From NCBI RefSeq assembly GCF_037975245.1, contig NC_092564.1, positions 20,997,984-21,061,983 of the forward strand: DNA of 64,000 bases, in the 5' to 3' direction. The notes below the pieces were generated by a model. It made no database searches. It saw only the letters and a list, made by a program, of their open reading frames with translations, and was not told where the DNA came from. Both the position numbers and the translations under genes were made by a program. This DNA comes from Apostichopus japonicus. Its lineage: Eukaryota; Echinodermata; Holothuroidea; Aspidochirotida; Stichopodidae. Shown here piece by piece: positions 38,944 through 50,931 of the stretch (position 1 is its first letter; every line of letters starts with the position of its first letter).

Positions 38944-40624
38944 CTGCAGTTAAAATCTTTTTCAGTTTTGTGCATATTTGACGGACTATAACAGCCAAAG
39001 GTGGTTTATTTGCGGTATCATATCTTATTATTAATTCTGTCACTATTTTTAAGCCTAAATCTGTAATATGTACGGTAAATACCCCGCAGCAAATATAAAT
39101 CTCATTAGGTAATCTGTCCGAAGGAACTGAAAGCAAATTTACATGCTATTGTGACCAAGAACGGTCACAATTTTGGCTTGAAGTTTTCAACATTGACACA
39201 GATTTATGGATGAAATTGGAAAAACTTTGTCTTTACATATTTTACCCCTCATAATCTAAATCTTCTTGGGGAGAATATTTTGACTCAATTCACACTTCTT
39301 GAGAGAACTGAGGAGTGAAAGGACGAGGTTTGTCTCCCTGAGGGAGCTGACAAAATTGTAATTCAGCTGCAAGCTAGGACAGGTATCTTCAATCTTAGTT
39401 ACCACTGCAGCGTAGTGCACAGTTTGTAAAAGCTGTAACCTCATTACCGCTGGTTCATGGTTTCTAAAGAGGGGATGTAACCTTGAAACCTGCTAAAAGC
39501 TGGCTCGAAACAATTTCTCTGTTAATCATATGTATTATGATGGCAGTTCCCTAGCACCTTGTGATGTAAGATGGGATACCAGGAAAAGTAGCATAAACTG
39601 GCCTGGATCGATTAGCTTCTGCCCACGCTTCAAACCACATGCAATTCTGCTTGGCAGACCTGAAAACGCTGATTCACTCAGCTCAATGGTGTGCATTTAT
39701 GTGCATGTGTATGTAAACCTGTCTGACTTGTTTACGCTAAACATTCATAACAGGCATGCGTACAGATGAACTTCTGTAACCAATGTAAGCTTAATTGGTC
39801 TAATAATAACCAAACTAACTCAAACAGTTAAATCACATGATTTGGTGAACATAATTGAAACTATACAAATTATTCAGAACTCACTATTTTGTGTGCAAAG
39901 TAGAACCCATGGAACATCATATTACTCAAATCATATTATTTAAATGATGTACTGTGGTTGGCTGTTTGGCATGCATGTTTATGATACTGCTACCTATATA
40001 GACTTCATATAAACTAGTTGTCATGACAGATATTACTGCTATAAATAAATTGTTAATATTCCTTCCTTTGCATAATAGATCTCAAGTTAATCTATACCAT
40101 GCAGTTCCCATACATGGACAATACATTCATGCATGTGAAATTTGTAACCATTTATTGAGTATTTACTATGCACGTTTAGTTTCCACCTCGTAATATATGA
40201 TCAAGCCTTAAAATTTGAGGTTTAGTAAAAGACGTGGTTAGCCAGTGTTCACACTGATGAAGCATGCATGTGACATATTGCCTGTTGGTTGCATTTAATT
40301 AATAACAGAGAATATACATTTATGTTAGAAATAGTTATACCACATCAGTATACTAACACAGCAGAAAATTATAGAGCATAATAATCAAGGTTCAGACAAT
40401 ATCACCGATGTTAACCATGGAAGAACTTAGATAGGTGAGGTTCGATGATTCTGCAAGGTATTCCAACCAGAATCTGGATATCAGTAGGCCTTTAGGTCAT
40501 TGCTGGCATCCTCAATACTGGAGAAATAGAGAGGAGTTCAACCCACAGTGTCCATTGTATGCATGAAAACGAGGTTAAACTATTTCGCCAGACACATTCA
40601 ATTGTTCCAAATTTTAGTTGAAAA

Positions 40625-40626
<2 letters not shown>

Positions 40627-40673
<47 letters not shown>

Positions 40674-40800
40674 ATTGAAATCGTAATGAGTTGGAAAAAC
40701 CAGAACAGTGAAAAAAGTTCCAACCTCCACCGAGATTAGAACCCAGGCCTCCCACTTTATATGCGGACACCCTAACCACTAGGCTACGGACGCTGATTGT
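40627..40800 (-). mobile_element. tRNA-derived SINE with an (AT)n tail
   Basis: On the minus strand, starting near 40800: GTCCGTAGCCTAGTGGTTAG (A box), a variable loop, then GGGTTCTAATC (B box), about 60 bp of tRNA-unrelated body, and a run of AT dinucleotides at 40627-40670 where the 3' tail should be. The (AT)n was probably seeded by the SINE tail. Confidence 0.72.
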
Positions 40801-40999
40801 ATGTCCAGAGGTTCGAAACCGGTAAGGATCGTCGTAATTCCACTGTAGGCGTTTGTCACCTATATCGAACAATACTAGTTCTGTTTTGGTGGCATATTTG
40901 CCTAGTGAGAGAGAGAGAGAGGGAGAGATATAAAGTGGCCACTTTTAACACACCATATCTGTCAACTTGACATGCCTGGTGCAGGTTTACAGTCTTGTT

Positions 41000-41367
41000 C
41001 AAGGCCAAGTCCCTCTCACATGACTTTACAACTTAATCCCTGGTCATTGGTAACTTGTCACACCCACACACCCACACACCAAAAGTGTGCACAATTCAAT
41101 CAATCTCTTCTGGGGCACCACAGTGCACCACAACCACGTGTCCCCCGGGGGACTTCCCATAGGGTGCAGCCACAAACCGGCGTACACAATTATATTTACA
41201 AGTTACCTCGCAAGTCCCCATTTATTCACCTGGGTGAAGAGAGGCAATGAAGATAAAGTGCCTTGCCCAAGGACACAACGCAATGATCTGGCCAGGGCTC
41301 GAACCTGTAATCCTTAGATCACAAGTCCACTGCCTAGTGCCTTAACAACTTGACTACAACGCCCCCT
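41000..41367 (-). mobile_element. tRNA-derived SINE, long copy
   Basis: On the minus strand from 41367: AGGGGGCGTTGTAGTCAAGT (A-box region), GTGGACTTGTGATCTAAGG, then CAGGTTCGAGCCCTGGCC (B box). The body has TGTCCTTGGGCAAGGCACTT, a block conserved in SINEs of many invertebrates. The 3' limit is uncertain; a GA/CT run lies at 40905-40925. A related copy on the + strand is at 50409. Confidence 0.78.
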
Positions 41368-44000
41368 ATTTCTATATTATTAATTCAATTAATTTAGAAA
41401 CTGACCCTTTCTGCAGTGTAGATATTTGCCTTTGTTCTTGTCTACAGGCGAGTTCTACCTTTCATATGGCCTCACCTGTTAAAACAACACTTCAAAATTG
41501 TATGCGTTGGATGTATATTAATACTGAGACACGTACAATAGTACACAATTATCATAATTAGACAAACAATAGGACTCCATGTCCTGACTGTCTTACAGAT
41601 CCTGATGTAAGTTGCCGCAATCCTAGCACCTCTTGACATTATTATTCCCGATATGATAGATATTTTTCTTATTTTCCCTTCGATCTTGACCCAGCAAATT
41701 TTGATATCCAGAGAATATCCCGCTTAAATCTTCTGCTATGTGACAACAACCCAGCCAAATAAACCACCCTCCGGGCTATCCTACATTACTTGGATTTTAT
41801 CTTTCCCCTTTGCTTTTCATTATGAACCATTTCTGGAACATCAGACCGGTTTGTTCCTTTTCACACGAAGCTTACACGTCCTTGGTTGGTTAAGAGTTAT
41901 TGATTTACTTTGTCATGGTGCTGACGAAGCATCATTTACATGCGAAGGCACGGAGGTGAAAAATATGCGATCGGCACTGTTGTGCAACCTGACACGTCTT
42001 GTGAGAATGTCTCGAAGGAACGAATCCGGCACATTGATGGCCTAAATTTGTCTTTCTCCGAGTCCTAGCTTGGAATTCATTAAAATAAATAGAATAAAAT
42101 AACATGAGGAGTTGAAGCCTGAAACCCAGTGTTTGTTTTTTGTCTGCTTAAGAAATGCATTGAGGGAACGTCAGTCCACGCAGTGTGTGCGTACTAATTA
42201 TCGTGGCACCCCGGGGAATTCTGGCAGCTTATTTACATTTGAACGAGAAAAAGAGAAGGTCAAATTACCGCTTAGGATACTAGTCTATTTCTGAACATGA
42301 TGCAGAAACGAGACTATGATTGCGACTAAGCAAGTGCCCATACTGTTTGGTTTAATCTGCTATGCAATTGATCCATTACCCACTCTGTGTGTCCTACAAA
42401 CCCAGATAGTGTCCTGGGGCTCATAGATGTAACCATGTTTGGCAATATGACACAAGCAAGATCAATATTGCTCTTACAGATAAATAAAAGTTAATATTAC
42501 CAAGGTGAATTCCCACTTAACCTCAATATCAGCTGATTTAGGTGTTAAAAATGGCTGAATTGTGTCAATTAAAGCAAAGTGAAGACTTTCCACTCTGTTG
42601 GAAGGTAGATGCATATCTGACTGGTTTCTGTTAATTGGTAGTTAAATCTTCAAAAGAGAAAGAGTATCGTAGTTCAAACATGTCTCCCATCTGTTACACC
42701 TCGCAAAACTACTGAACTCTGGATTGGCAGAGACTGTTTGATCTAACTGCTGTCTTCATCTCACTTCTATCTCTAGTTCATTTTCACTTTTTTTTTTATT
42801 TCTTTGCTTTCCATTTCTTCTTTTCTTTGTCATCTGATGTAGCAAAACTCAAGACTTAATGCACTTGGAGAACAAATTGATTTAAATTCAAACGTGTATA
42901 TTATGTAGCTACAATTCAAGAATTAATCAACCTTCAACTTTTCAAAGGTGGTATTTACGTGAATGGGATTTCTGCATCTTAACATATCACCTCAAAATAT
43001 ATTGCATCTGGCAAACCATTCCTTATCAGATATTCTCTACCTACAGTATTACCTATTATAAGCAAAGAACTCAAGTAGTTTGCATTGTGTCTATAAAGCA
43101 TTTAAGTCAAAACTGTTACTATAGAAAACAATCAAGTAACTTGCAACATATAAATTAGACTTAGGATAAATGAAAAGGAGCTCAGTTGAGGCTATATTCA
43201 TATCAGCCCTCCCTTTAATAAAAATAAAAATAAAAATATTCAGTAGGAGAGACACACACACAAAGGAGATAAGTACTCAGGCAGAAGCCATCTGTTGTTG
43301 CTGTTGTTGTTGAAATATGTCTGCACAAAATAAACTCAAACATTGATATAATACACTTTATTTTACCTGCCTTCTCACAACCAATGTACTCTAGTTTATG
43401 ATGACTGGTATCTTAATTATTGTGTAAGTTTCTAGCATAACACTCATCCTACATACCCCTGTTACTGATCAAATGCACTCTCCCATTTCATTGCGTGTGA
43501 GTAATAAAAAGTTACCAACAATTTAAGAAAAGGGGGGGGGGGAAGGGCATTATAATTGTTAGAAATGGAAAACTAAATATTCATTATGCTTTCTCACCAA
43601 TTATCATTGAAATGGTCAATAAATCTACGGTATCTTGATTTGCTTAATTATTTTGACAAATATTTGGTAGGCTATAAATTTGCATTGCTAGAAATTCACA
43701 ATAAATGAGCAAACAGCTGCTGTTATCACATTCTGTGAGAATTAAGGATTATTCTGTTTTAGTTTAATAGATGCTGCGCCAGATGTCCCAGAAGCAGGGC
43801 CAGTAAAATCTTTTAACTACCATGAATCATTATATTACAATAAAGGTTCATGAGGCTTCAGTATACTTGCATGCAAGTGCAATCAGTCTAGTTATGTGTA
43901 TGATTCGAGCCTCTGATAACAGGCAGGTGTCTTAAAGATATGTATATTTGTAAGTATGTGTGTTAACCATGCTTGTGTGTATAGCCCTTATATATTATCA

Positions 44001-44365
44001 AATAACAAATTTAAGACCATAAATCTGAAGTTTGTTAATCTGAGATTAATTATAATGGACTACCGTTGATTCTGACAAGAAGCTTTTGACATACTATATA
44101 CATACACACACACATGCATTAATGAAAGGCTTACAAGATTAATTAAACATTATATACTCAAATATCAATAACAAATTTAAGACCATAAATCTGAAGTTTG
44201 TTAATCTGAGATTAATTATGAATTACCGTTGATTCTGACAAGAAGCTGTTGACATACTATATACATACATACATACTATATACATACACACATACTATAT
44301 ACATACACACACACATGCATTCATGAAAGGCTTACGAGATTAATTAAACATCATATACTCAAATT
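44001..44365. repeat. Tandem duplication, 2 x about 166-190 bp, with TATACATACA microsatellite
   Basis: Both copies begin AATAACAAATTTAAGACC (44001 and 44167) and end ATATACTCAAAT. The second has an expanded CATACTATATACATACACA stretch. Confidence 0.9.
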
Positions 44366-45890
44366 TCAAGAAATTTGTTTGATTTACTTGAATGAAACTT
44401 GAACAGTCAATCTAAGCTCTAATGATCAAATGTTGTAATATGATTATGATTATGTATAGTAAATTAATCTTCAACTCCAAAGCAAACTTAAAGTGAAGTG
44501 GATTATGTCTAGTCAGCTATACCTGTAACGTTGTTGTTCTCTGTTTACATTGGGTATATACAGTAATCAGGTGAGGCTGGTAGTTAAGAATTGCAAATGA
44601 TTTAGGCATGATTATTTATTATTACTTAGTTTACATGAGCGCCTCATACCATAAACTTTTCTTTAGAGTTGCAAAACATGAACAAGTTTTGCACATTTGT
44701 TCTCATTATTATTACATACACATTTTGCGACAACAATAAATTTGTGTAAGTTTGTACAATACTTTCACCGAAGATACATATGAAAATGTGCATCAAAATG
44801 TTTTCTGAAGTTATTAAACTTAATGTTTTAATATTTGATGTGATGCAAAAAGGAGCTCTGCCTACGTATTTCCATGATCCGATCATTAAATATGAAAGAG
44901 CCTCATGTACATGGCTGGCTCATGAGCCACCGGTTTAGCCAACATGTACTAGTGCTGTACTGTACTGCACATTTAAAGTATCATTGATTATATAATGTTA
45001 TTATTTATTAGTAACTAAAGTTTGCTGAACTATCCCATAAGTAAACAAACAAGTATTTTGTAAATACAAGTGTAGAAAATTCAGATCTCCTTCAATTTTT
45101 TGTTATGCATATCTTTATTGTACCCTTGTATTAGACCAAGGTTTCTATTGTTACATGTACCTCACCCAGCTTGTTACAGTTATAAGCCCAACCTTCAATG
45201 CTTCAGCATATCATGGATCACCCTATTGTACCTCCAATTACTTATTAATATTTTTATAGTTGTGTCATTAATTATTTCCACTTTATTATTGTTCGATTGA
45301 TCATTCTATTCACTGGTGCGGAATAAAATAGTTTTTGACAAGTTTTCAAGATGCATCGGATCAAGGAAGATAAAGTTTATACTTGTCTTATAACTTGTCC
45401 AAGGCTGACAGTTTCAATCCATGAATGTGTCAGACTCGATTAATAATATATCGAGTAAATTATCAAGGTTGTACATGGAGCTCCTTTGTGTATTGGTCAG
45501 ACTGTGATATCTGCAAGGGGTTAAATAGGTTTATAGTATATTACGTTTGCTGACCAAAAGAGGTATGTGTATGACATTGACTGGGCCGATTTACAATGGT
45601 TCCACTTTTTCTGTTGGCCTTCTTTTTCTAATATGAGCAGTGGAGGGCTATCGTTATTAAACCAAAAACATTTGACCTTGATCCTGTCTCGGTGGTGGTC
45701 CTGCAAAGGATAAGTTAGGGTAGGTCTACAGTAGCTACTGGACTGCTTATAAGGATGTTTTGTTCAGTATTTGATCACAGGAAATAGAAAGCACCAACCA
45801 TTCTGAATTGATGTAGGTTTAAAAGAGAACAAGAGTTTGTGTCATGCTACTTGGAGGACACTCACAAAAGAACTTAAAATTTATAGCTAA

Positions 45891-46109
45891 TATATCTAGC
45901 TATAAAGGCAAGCTGCAGCATTAATTCTCAGATTGCAGTTGATATAACTAGATGGGTTAACCATTATATCTAGCTAAGGCAAGCTGCAGCATTAATTCTC
46001 AGATTGCAGTTGATATAACTAGATGGGTTAACCATTATATCTAGCTAAGGCAAGCTGCAGCATTAATTCTCAGATTGCAGTTGATATAACTAGATGGTTA
46101 ACCATTATA
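45891..46109. repeat. Tandem repeat, 3 x 71 bp
   Basis: GGCAAGCTGCAGCATTAATT recurs at 45907, 45978 and 46049. Each junction holds GATATAACTAGATGG...CCATTATATCTAG, an inverted pair that can form a hairpin. The array ends 207 bp before the DIRS-like element. Confidence 0.92.
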
Positions 46110-46316
46110 TGCATGGACATAAGCTTTGTTTGGTACTTAATATGTGCACTGGATCATCTATATAATAGAAGATTTGAAAGAAGTTACTTGTGGGTACCAG
46201 TAAGAAGACAAGATTAACTTAGATTAATAAGGATGTAATTAAAAGGTTTCCTGGAAGCTTTTACGACCTATTATATCCTCAGAGTGTATATATTTATATA
46301 CTGATATATATTTATA

Positions 46317-46443
46317 ATTTACTTCGTTCCCCACTTACCTGTCTCCCCACAACCTATGCACCGCATTCTACCGTGTCTAGAATGCCCTGGTAATCTTTTA
46401 ACACTGTACACCCTCACTGGCCCAAATGGCCTTCCTTCATTTT
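46317..46443 (+). repeat. Left terminus and inverted terminal repeat of the DIRS-like element
   Basis: The terminus ATTTACTTCGTTCC is followed from 46330 by 114 bp that are the exact inverse complement of 52846-52959. The outermost 13 bp differ from the right end, as in other DIRS elements. Confidence 0.92.
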
Positions 46444-46961
46444 TCTACCCACAAAGTGTCTCAATGTGTTTTTCGGAGTTTGAAAAATTTTCGCGAAATT
46501 CGCCCGGATTACCTTGGATTTATACTCTAGAAGTTTCCTATCAGGACTTCTGCACTTCCAAGGATCTTTTCCAGCCTGATAAGTATCCTTTTCTTGTAGG
46601 GAAGGGTGTTTTTGGGGGCTGTTTTTAGTGTACACTCTCGCCCATGCGTTCGTTTTTTCTTACGTAACGTTTTTAGGGTAACAGGTAGTAGCTCTGCGAG
46701 ACTACTTCGTTCGTTGCCTATACCGCCTTGTTTACGCGGATAGGCATATATTTTACTATGTACATGTGTTTCAGCTTTTCTTACTTAGCATAAGATGTTT
46801 TGCTTTCATGTACTTCGTTATTTTTTACGCTTTCAGTGTGGGTTTTCACTTTTGTAGCGTAGTTGTAGCCACGTTCCGATATCTCCTAACTAGTCAAGAT
46901 AGTCGGCTCGTTTCGTTGTTTTTCATGTTAAGACGGGAGTATCCTTGATTTCATATATTGT

Positions 46962-47500
46962 TGTATATTTTCATGTTTCCTCCAGTTGTTGCTACGTGCG
47001 CTCCCTGAGTCTCATGACTTGGGGTGTACCTCGTAGCCTTGTTCCCCCCTCCGCTGGTTCGCGGTTAGGGGGTTCTCTCCCTTATATACATGTTTCGTCC
47101 TTTTACAAGTTTTCAATGCATATATGTTTAGTTACGTTGCTTCCATATGTCGGAAGTGTTTCTCCTTGTAACGTATCTTGTATGCCGCGAACTCCTATCC
47201 AATACTAGGCGGTTCGATTACGTTGTTGTTGTTCTTGTTTGAACCTTCATATATTTGTACATATTTTCATGTTCTCCATGGGTTTCGCTACTCGTGCACC
47301 TCCTAAGTGTCGGGAGTTTTCACTTGGGGCGTATCTCGTAGCCTTGTTCCTCCCTTCCCGCTCTGTACGCGGATAGAGGGGTTCTCTCCCTTGTATACAT
47401 GCTTCGTCCTTTTCCTTCTAGTTACGTGTTCGCTTCTAAGTGTGGGAAGTTTTTCACTATTGTAGCGTACCTTGTAAGCCGCGAGCCTCTAGCGGGGCGC
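46962..47500 (+). repeat. Leader region with a diverged duplication, period about 300 bp
   Basis: CGTAGCCTTGTTCC at 47032 and 47337, each followed by a GGTTCTCTCCCTT block and ATACATG(T/C)TTCGTCCTTTT. GTAACGTATCTTGTATGCCG near 47167 pairs with GTAGCGTACCTTGTAAGCCG near 47461. This is probably the untranslated leader of the element. Between 46444 and 46960 I see no coding. Confidence 0.72.
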
Positions 47501-47626
47501 GTTGTTTTTGTCACGTAACTTTACTCTCTGTTAGCATACTCCCACCCTACTTCCTCCTTATAGTCGTTCCGTTTGATACGTTAGACTATTTGCCGTTAGT
47601 CTCTCCTTAACGTGGGTTTCTCAGAC

Positions 47627-48759
47627 ATGTCTCGAAGCCACCTTAAATGTGTGAACTGTTCCGAGACCTCTGTCTAGTCTGTTTTGTTTTCACCAGACAG
47701 TGGCAGCACATCGACACCTGGCTAGCAGGCCGGGACAGGTTAGATCTATCACCGAACCCACAGTTCCCCTGGAGGGAATCGGAGGAGAGACAGGAGATGA
47801 AGAGGAAGTGAGAGAGTTGGTGGGAGTTGAGATGGAGAGAGGCCAGGAGAGGGCCGGAAAAGAGAGAGAGAGAGAGATGGAGATTTGCCACCCAAGGTGC
47901 CGGCGTTGTCCGGATGTACAACCAAGGGCTAGGGCAAGGGCAAGGCTCAAGGCCAACCAAAAGCCCATGTGAGAGAGAGAGAGATGCAGATTTGCCACCC
48001 AAGGTGCCGGCGTTGTCCGGATGTATCACCAAGGGCTAGGGCAAGGGCAAGGCTCAAGGCCAACCAAAAGCCCATGACAAAGACGGCCAGAGCGGACAGT
48101 CCGTCCGGGTCGCAGAGAGCGGCACCCGTTGTGGTGCGCGCAAAGAGAGGGGCTCCGGAGAGCCAGGGTCCGGCGAGACCTCAGAAGGAGCCCGGAACAG
48201 ACGTTCCCCTCCGACCCAAGGAAGGCTAGGCTCAAGGCCAATAAAAAGCCCTTTAGAAGTTCCGACCGGAACGGACGGAATGTCCGGGTCGAGGAGAGTG
48301 GTACCCGGCGTGGTACGCACACAGAGATAGGCTCCGGGAGCCCGAGTCCGGCGAGAGAGGCCGGAGGAGAGAGAGAGAGGAGAAAGAGATATTGCCCCCC
48401 AAGGTCCCGGCACCGTCCGGATTCTATGACCAAGGGGGAAGGCAAGGGCAAGGCTCAAGGCCAATAAATAGCCCATTTGAAATTCCGACCGGAATGGACA
48501 GAATGTCCGGGTCGAGAGGAGTGGTACCCGGAGATGGGCTCCGGGGGCCCGGGTCCAGCGAGACCTCACAGGGAGTGCGGAACCGAGGTTCCACTCCGGA
48601 TCCCAGGAGTCGGTCCCGGAGCCGGGAACCGATGAGTTCAACAACTGCTGGGCCCCCAGAACGGGGTAGTAAGGGCAAACGCCCAATCCGGAAGGAAAGC
48701 CGGCTGGAGCGAGGTCCCCACGGCAAACGGAGATATACTTATCCCCAGCCTCAAAGTTA
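47627..48759 (+). pseudogene. Decayed gag-like region of the DIRS-like element
   Basis: An ATG at 47627 opens MSRSHLKCVNCSETSV and then a stop. A short C-x2-C start like this is usual for DIRS gag proteins. Further on, in shifting frames, come a CHPRCRRC motif and Arg/Lys/Gly/Ser-rich stretches such as RPRARARARLKANQKP and DPRSRSRSREP. A 105-bp direct repeat covers 47884-48075, and looser copies of AGGCTCAAGGCCAA recur at 48229 and 48452. Frames change at least three times, so no intact protein remains. An open frame of 272 codons on the opposite strand (48054-48872) follows from the GC-rich repeat and has no family motif. Confidence 0.6.
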
Positions 48760-49084
48760 ATCCCGCCTCCAAGAGGGGGAAGAGTCTCTTTCATCAGGGG
48801 AGTGTTGCCCCCCGGAACTAGCAGCTTGAGCTGCGACGACAGGTTCGAATCAATTGCGGAAAGATACTGCAATCGCTACACCATTTATTATTACACATCC
48901 CGAATGTGTGTTTAATGAGTACCAGCAGAAACCAGGACATGACATAGATTTCCTGTGCATTCATGGGTCATATTCTCCTCGCTAATTATATTTCTCTCTC
49001 GTTATAATTCATCGCCATATGTCTAGGTTTGAAACCTTGCTTGTTTTGTTGTTTAAAACGCTGGTGGAACCCCCTCCAGAGCAT

Positions 49085-49440
49085 GTTAAAAGGCGCAAAC
49101 TGAAGCGATTCTAGTGCAGTCTCGTTACTTAGTACCTTGGCAACCTGCCAAGAAGAGAACGTTCTCGAAGCTTGGCAAAGTGCCAGGAAAACGAAGCCTT
49201 CCAAGAGTCTTGGCAAACTGCCAAGACAATATTCCCGCGCTGTGTATTTGTTATGAGAGGAGGGGGGCCAAGCAGTCACCTGGATTGACACGTGTAAGCT
49301 CAACGTTTGCTGCAACGAGCTGTCGACTACGTGAGCGATCCCATGGAATAAACCTCTCTCTCTATTTTTTGGGTGAATTTCCAAGACAAACGCGTTAGTA
49401 GTAAGTTGGAAAAGGGGTAGGATAAAACCCCAACAAGAGG
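49085..49440 (+). mobile_element. LTR-like fragment with enhancer motifs and a polyadenylation signal
   Basis: The piece begins TGTTAAAAGG, has a cluster of palindromic transcription-factor motifs (49137-49224), a CACGTG E-box near 49290 and GGAATAAACC (AATAAA at about 49350) before a CT run, and reaches AACCCCAACA near 49434. Enhancers first and a poly-A signal late is the order of a long terminal repeat (U3 to R). No second copy, primer-binding site or target duplication was identified, so a solo or partial LTR is an inference. Confidence 0.4.
49137..49224 (+). promoter_or_regulatory. Cluster of NFI-type palindromes and one heat-shock element
   Basis: TTGGC-N5-GCCAA, the full NFI palindrome, occurs at 49137-49151 and 49210-49224, and a one-mismatch version (TTGGC-N5-GCCAG) at 49172-49186. 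Directly between the first two is AGAACGTTCTCGAAG (49156-49170), three perfect alternating nGAAn/nTTCn units, the consensus heat-shock-factor site. A fourth GAA unit precedes it in the same 5-bp register at 49151-49155. Binding is inferred from consensus only. Confidence 0.5.
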
Positions 49441-49993
49441 TACAAGCGCTAACGCGCTCCGAGCATACAGTATGCGCTTCGTGAATAATGTTCGATGTTC
49501 CGACATTTTAAGCACAGTTGCATTTCGTAGCACCTGATAGCCTAGTCGTGGCTATGCGCTAGGTGGTTTCAATAGGAAGTTGGATACTTCTACTGTACTA
49601 CACTACGAAATGGACACGTCTCGACATGGAGAGATTTGAGGAGTAACGGGTACGTTATCATAACATTTATTACGTGTTTATTACGTTAAATGTGGTGTGG
49701 TAAAAACGTCGACATAACGTTTCTATGAGATATTAATGTTGTATTAATGTTATATTAATGTCTTAACGTAAATCGTTTTGAAATATGAGCCTGAAAACGT
49801 TTTCGGTGACTTACCTCTTACACCACTAATAACGTTGTCATAACAAAACACTACATGCTTAGTAACGCTTTTGTGTTTGCTGAGTAACTCCCCGGGCTCC
49901 GTTAAGCAGCCAGGGATTTATGAGGTGGATTTTCTACAAACCCACCCTCTCACCATCTTCACAGCCCCTGTTGGGAGTTTGTTTCTGATGAGT

Positions 49994-50160
49994 AGGTCTA
50001 TAGCTCAGTTAGCTCAGGGTTAAAGCCTTTCAGTCATAAGGTCCCCGATTCAGGCCACCCCAAGATTAGTGTATGTTGTCCAGCTACAGAGTTGTTGACT
50101 TTTCATAATCATGGACGTTCTATTGTATGTAAGAGACTGACTTCAGTCAGCTTGCAGCTT
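49994..50160 (+). mobile_element. tRNA-like SINE or tRNA pseudogene
   Basis: GGTCTATAGCTCAGTTAGCT (A-box region), a CAGTCATAAGG anticodon-like loop (CAT) and CCCCGATTCAGGCC in place of a B box. The B box is mutated (GATTCAGG for GGTTCGAATC), so it is not a working tRNA gene. A tRNA-unrelated stretch follows to about 50160. Confidence 0.5.
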
Positions 50161-50408
50161 GGTTAAGCCAGTGAGGCTTCTTCTCATGTTCCTACTTGCA
50201 GGATGATCCTAAATACGTTCTTAAATACATACATATAATTGTAGGAGTCACATAAACAGTAGCATTGTAGCTTTGTTTAAGATTCTGATGAAGCAAACTA
50301 TCCATTCAGTACTCAGTCTCATTTTTTGTAGCAGGGTAGCATTGTTTAAGATTCTGTACTCACTCAGCAGAGTGAGATTCTGTACCTTCAGTACTCATTT
50401 TTAGAGAG

Positions 50409-50580
50409 TACTGTGGTCAAGTGGTGAAGACAGTGGACTGGTGATCTAAGGCTTGCGGGTTTGAGTCCTGGCCGGATCATTCAGTTGTTTCCTTGGGCAA
50501 GGCACTTTTTCGTCAGTGCAGCTTCCCATCCAGAAGATACTTGTCTCTATGCTTGACAGGTTTTCGTTGACCGGAGTAAT
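50409..50580 (+). mobile_element. tRNA-derived SINE, same family as 41000-41367
   Basis: TACTGTGGTCAAGTGGTGAA (A-box region), GTGGACTGGTGATCTAAGG, CGGGTTTGAGTCCTGGCC (B box), then TTCCTTGGGCAAGGCACTTT. The same blocks in the same order occur on the minus strand at 41000-41367. Confidence 0.78.
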
Positions 50581-50682
50581 ATTGTTAGGCGCCTCAGGCA
50601 TCATTATCTTTCAATAGGTCTACGCCTTTTCTTTCCCCAATATTATGATTAATATTTTTTAGCATGGAAAGAACCTCCATTA

Positions 50683-50931
50683 AACCTCCCTACAGGGTGC
50701 AGCTTAGCATCATCAGGACATTCCTTTTCTTCAGAGTTTTCTGATTGCAACGGGTTGATAACTGAAGGAGTCATCAACGGTACTGTGGTACTGAATCAGT
50801 ACTGTGAGTGCGGCTGTCCTGCAAGCGCTAACAAGGTCACCAAGCAGGCCGCTGTCTTTGACTTCTTTAGCAGCAGATACACAGGGTTGGGCTCTCTGGA
50901 GCCCTCCGGCGCCCAGGTACGGGGCTTTTGA
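50683..50931 (+). pseudogene. Cys-containing open stretch upstream of the RNase H remnant
   Basis: An 82-codon open stretch follows an acceptor-like CCTCCCTACAG and ends at a stop at 50929. It contains NQYCECGCPAS and then AAVFDFFSSRYTG. I do not recognise the family. It could be a piece of the DIRS-like element, of another transposon's protein, or a captured host exon. Confidence 0.25.

Larger units (their letters stand above)
48760..50640. other. Foreign or unassigned DNA inside the DIRS-like element, where reverse transcriptase is expected
   Basis: Between the gag-like end and the RNase H remnant a DIRS element should carry reverse transcriptase. Instead this stretch holds an LTR-like piece (49085-49440), a block rich in TAACGTT/ACGTTA words (49600-49870), a tRNA-like SINE (49994-50160) and a second SINE (50409-50580). 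I see no reverse transcriptase motif. Either nested insertions replaced the domain or the element is a non-autonomous derivative. Confidence 0.55.

Noticed and set aside
40492-40872. Minus-strand frame of 126 codons
   Set aside because: It runs through a tRNA-derived SINE and its (AT)n tail; the peptide is SINE read-through.
48054-48872. Longest open frame of the window, 272 codons on the minus strand
   Set aside because: It lies opposite the GC-rich, repeat-bearing gag-like region of the DIRS-like element. It has no family motif and its repeats mirror those of the sense strand.
49994-50062. Functional tRNA gene
   Set aside because: The B box is mutated and the acceptor stem does not close; a tRNA-derived SINE or pseudogene fits better. 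The same applies at 40700-40800, 41300-41367, 50409-50480 and 53106-53180.
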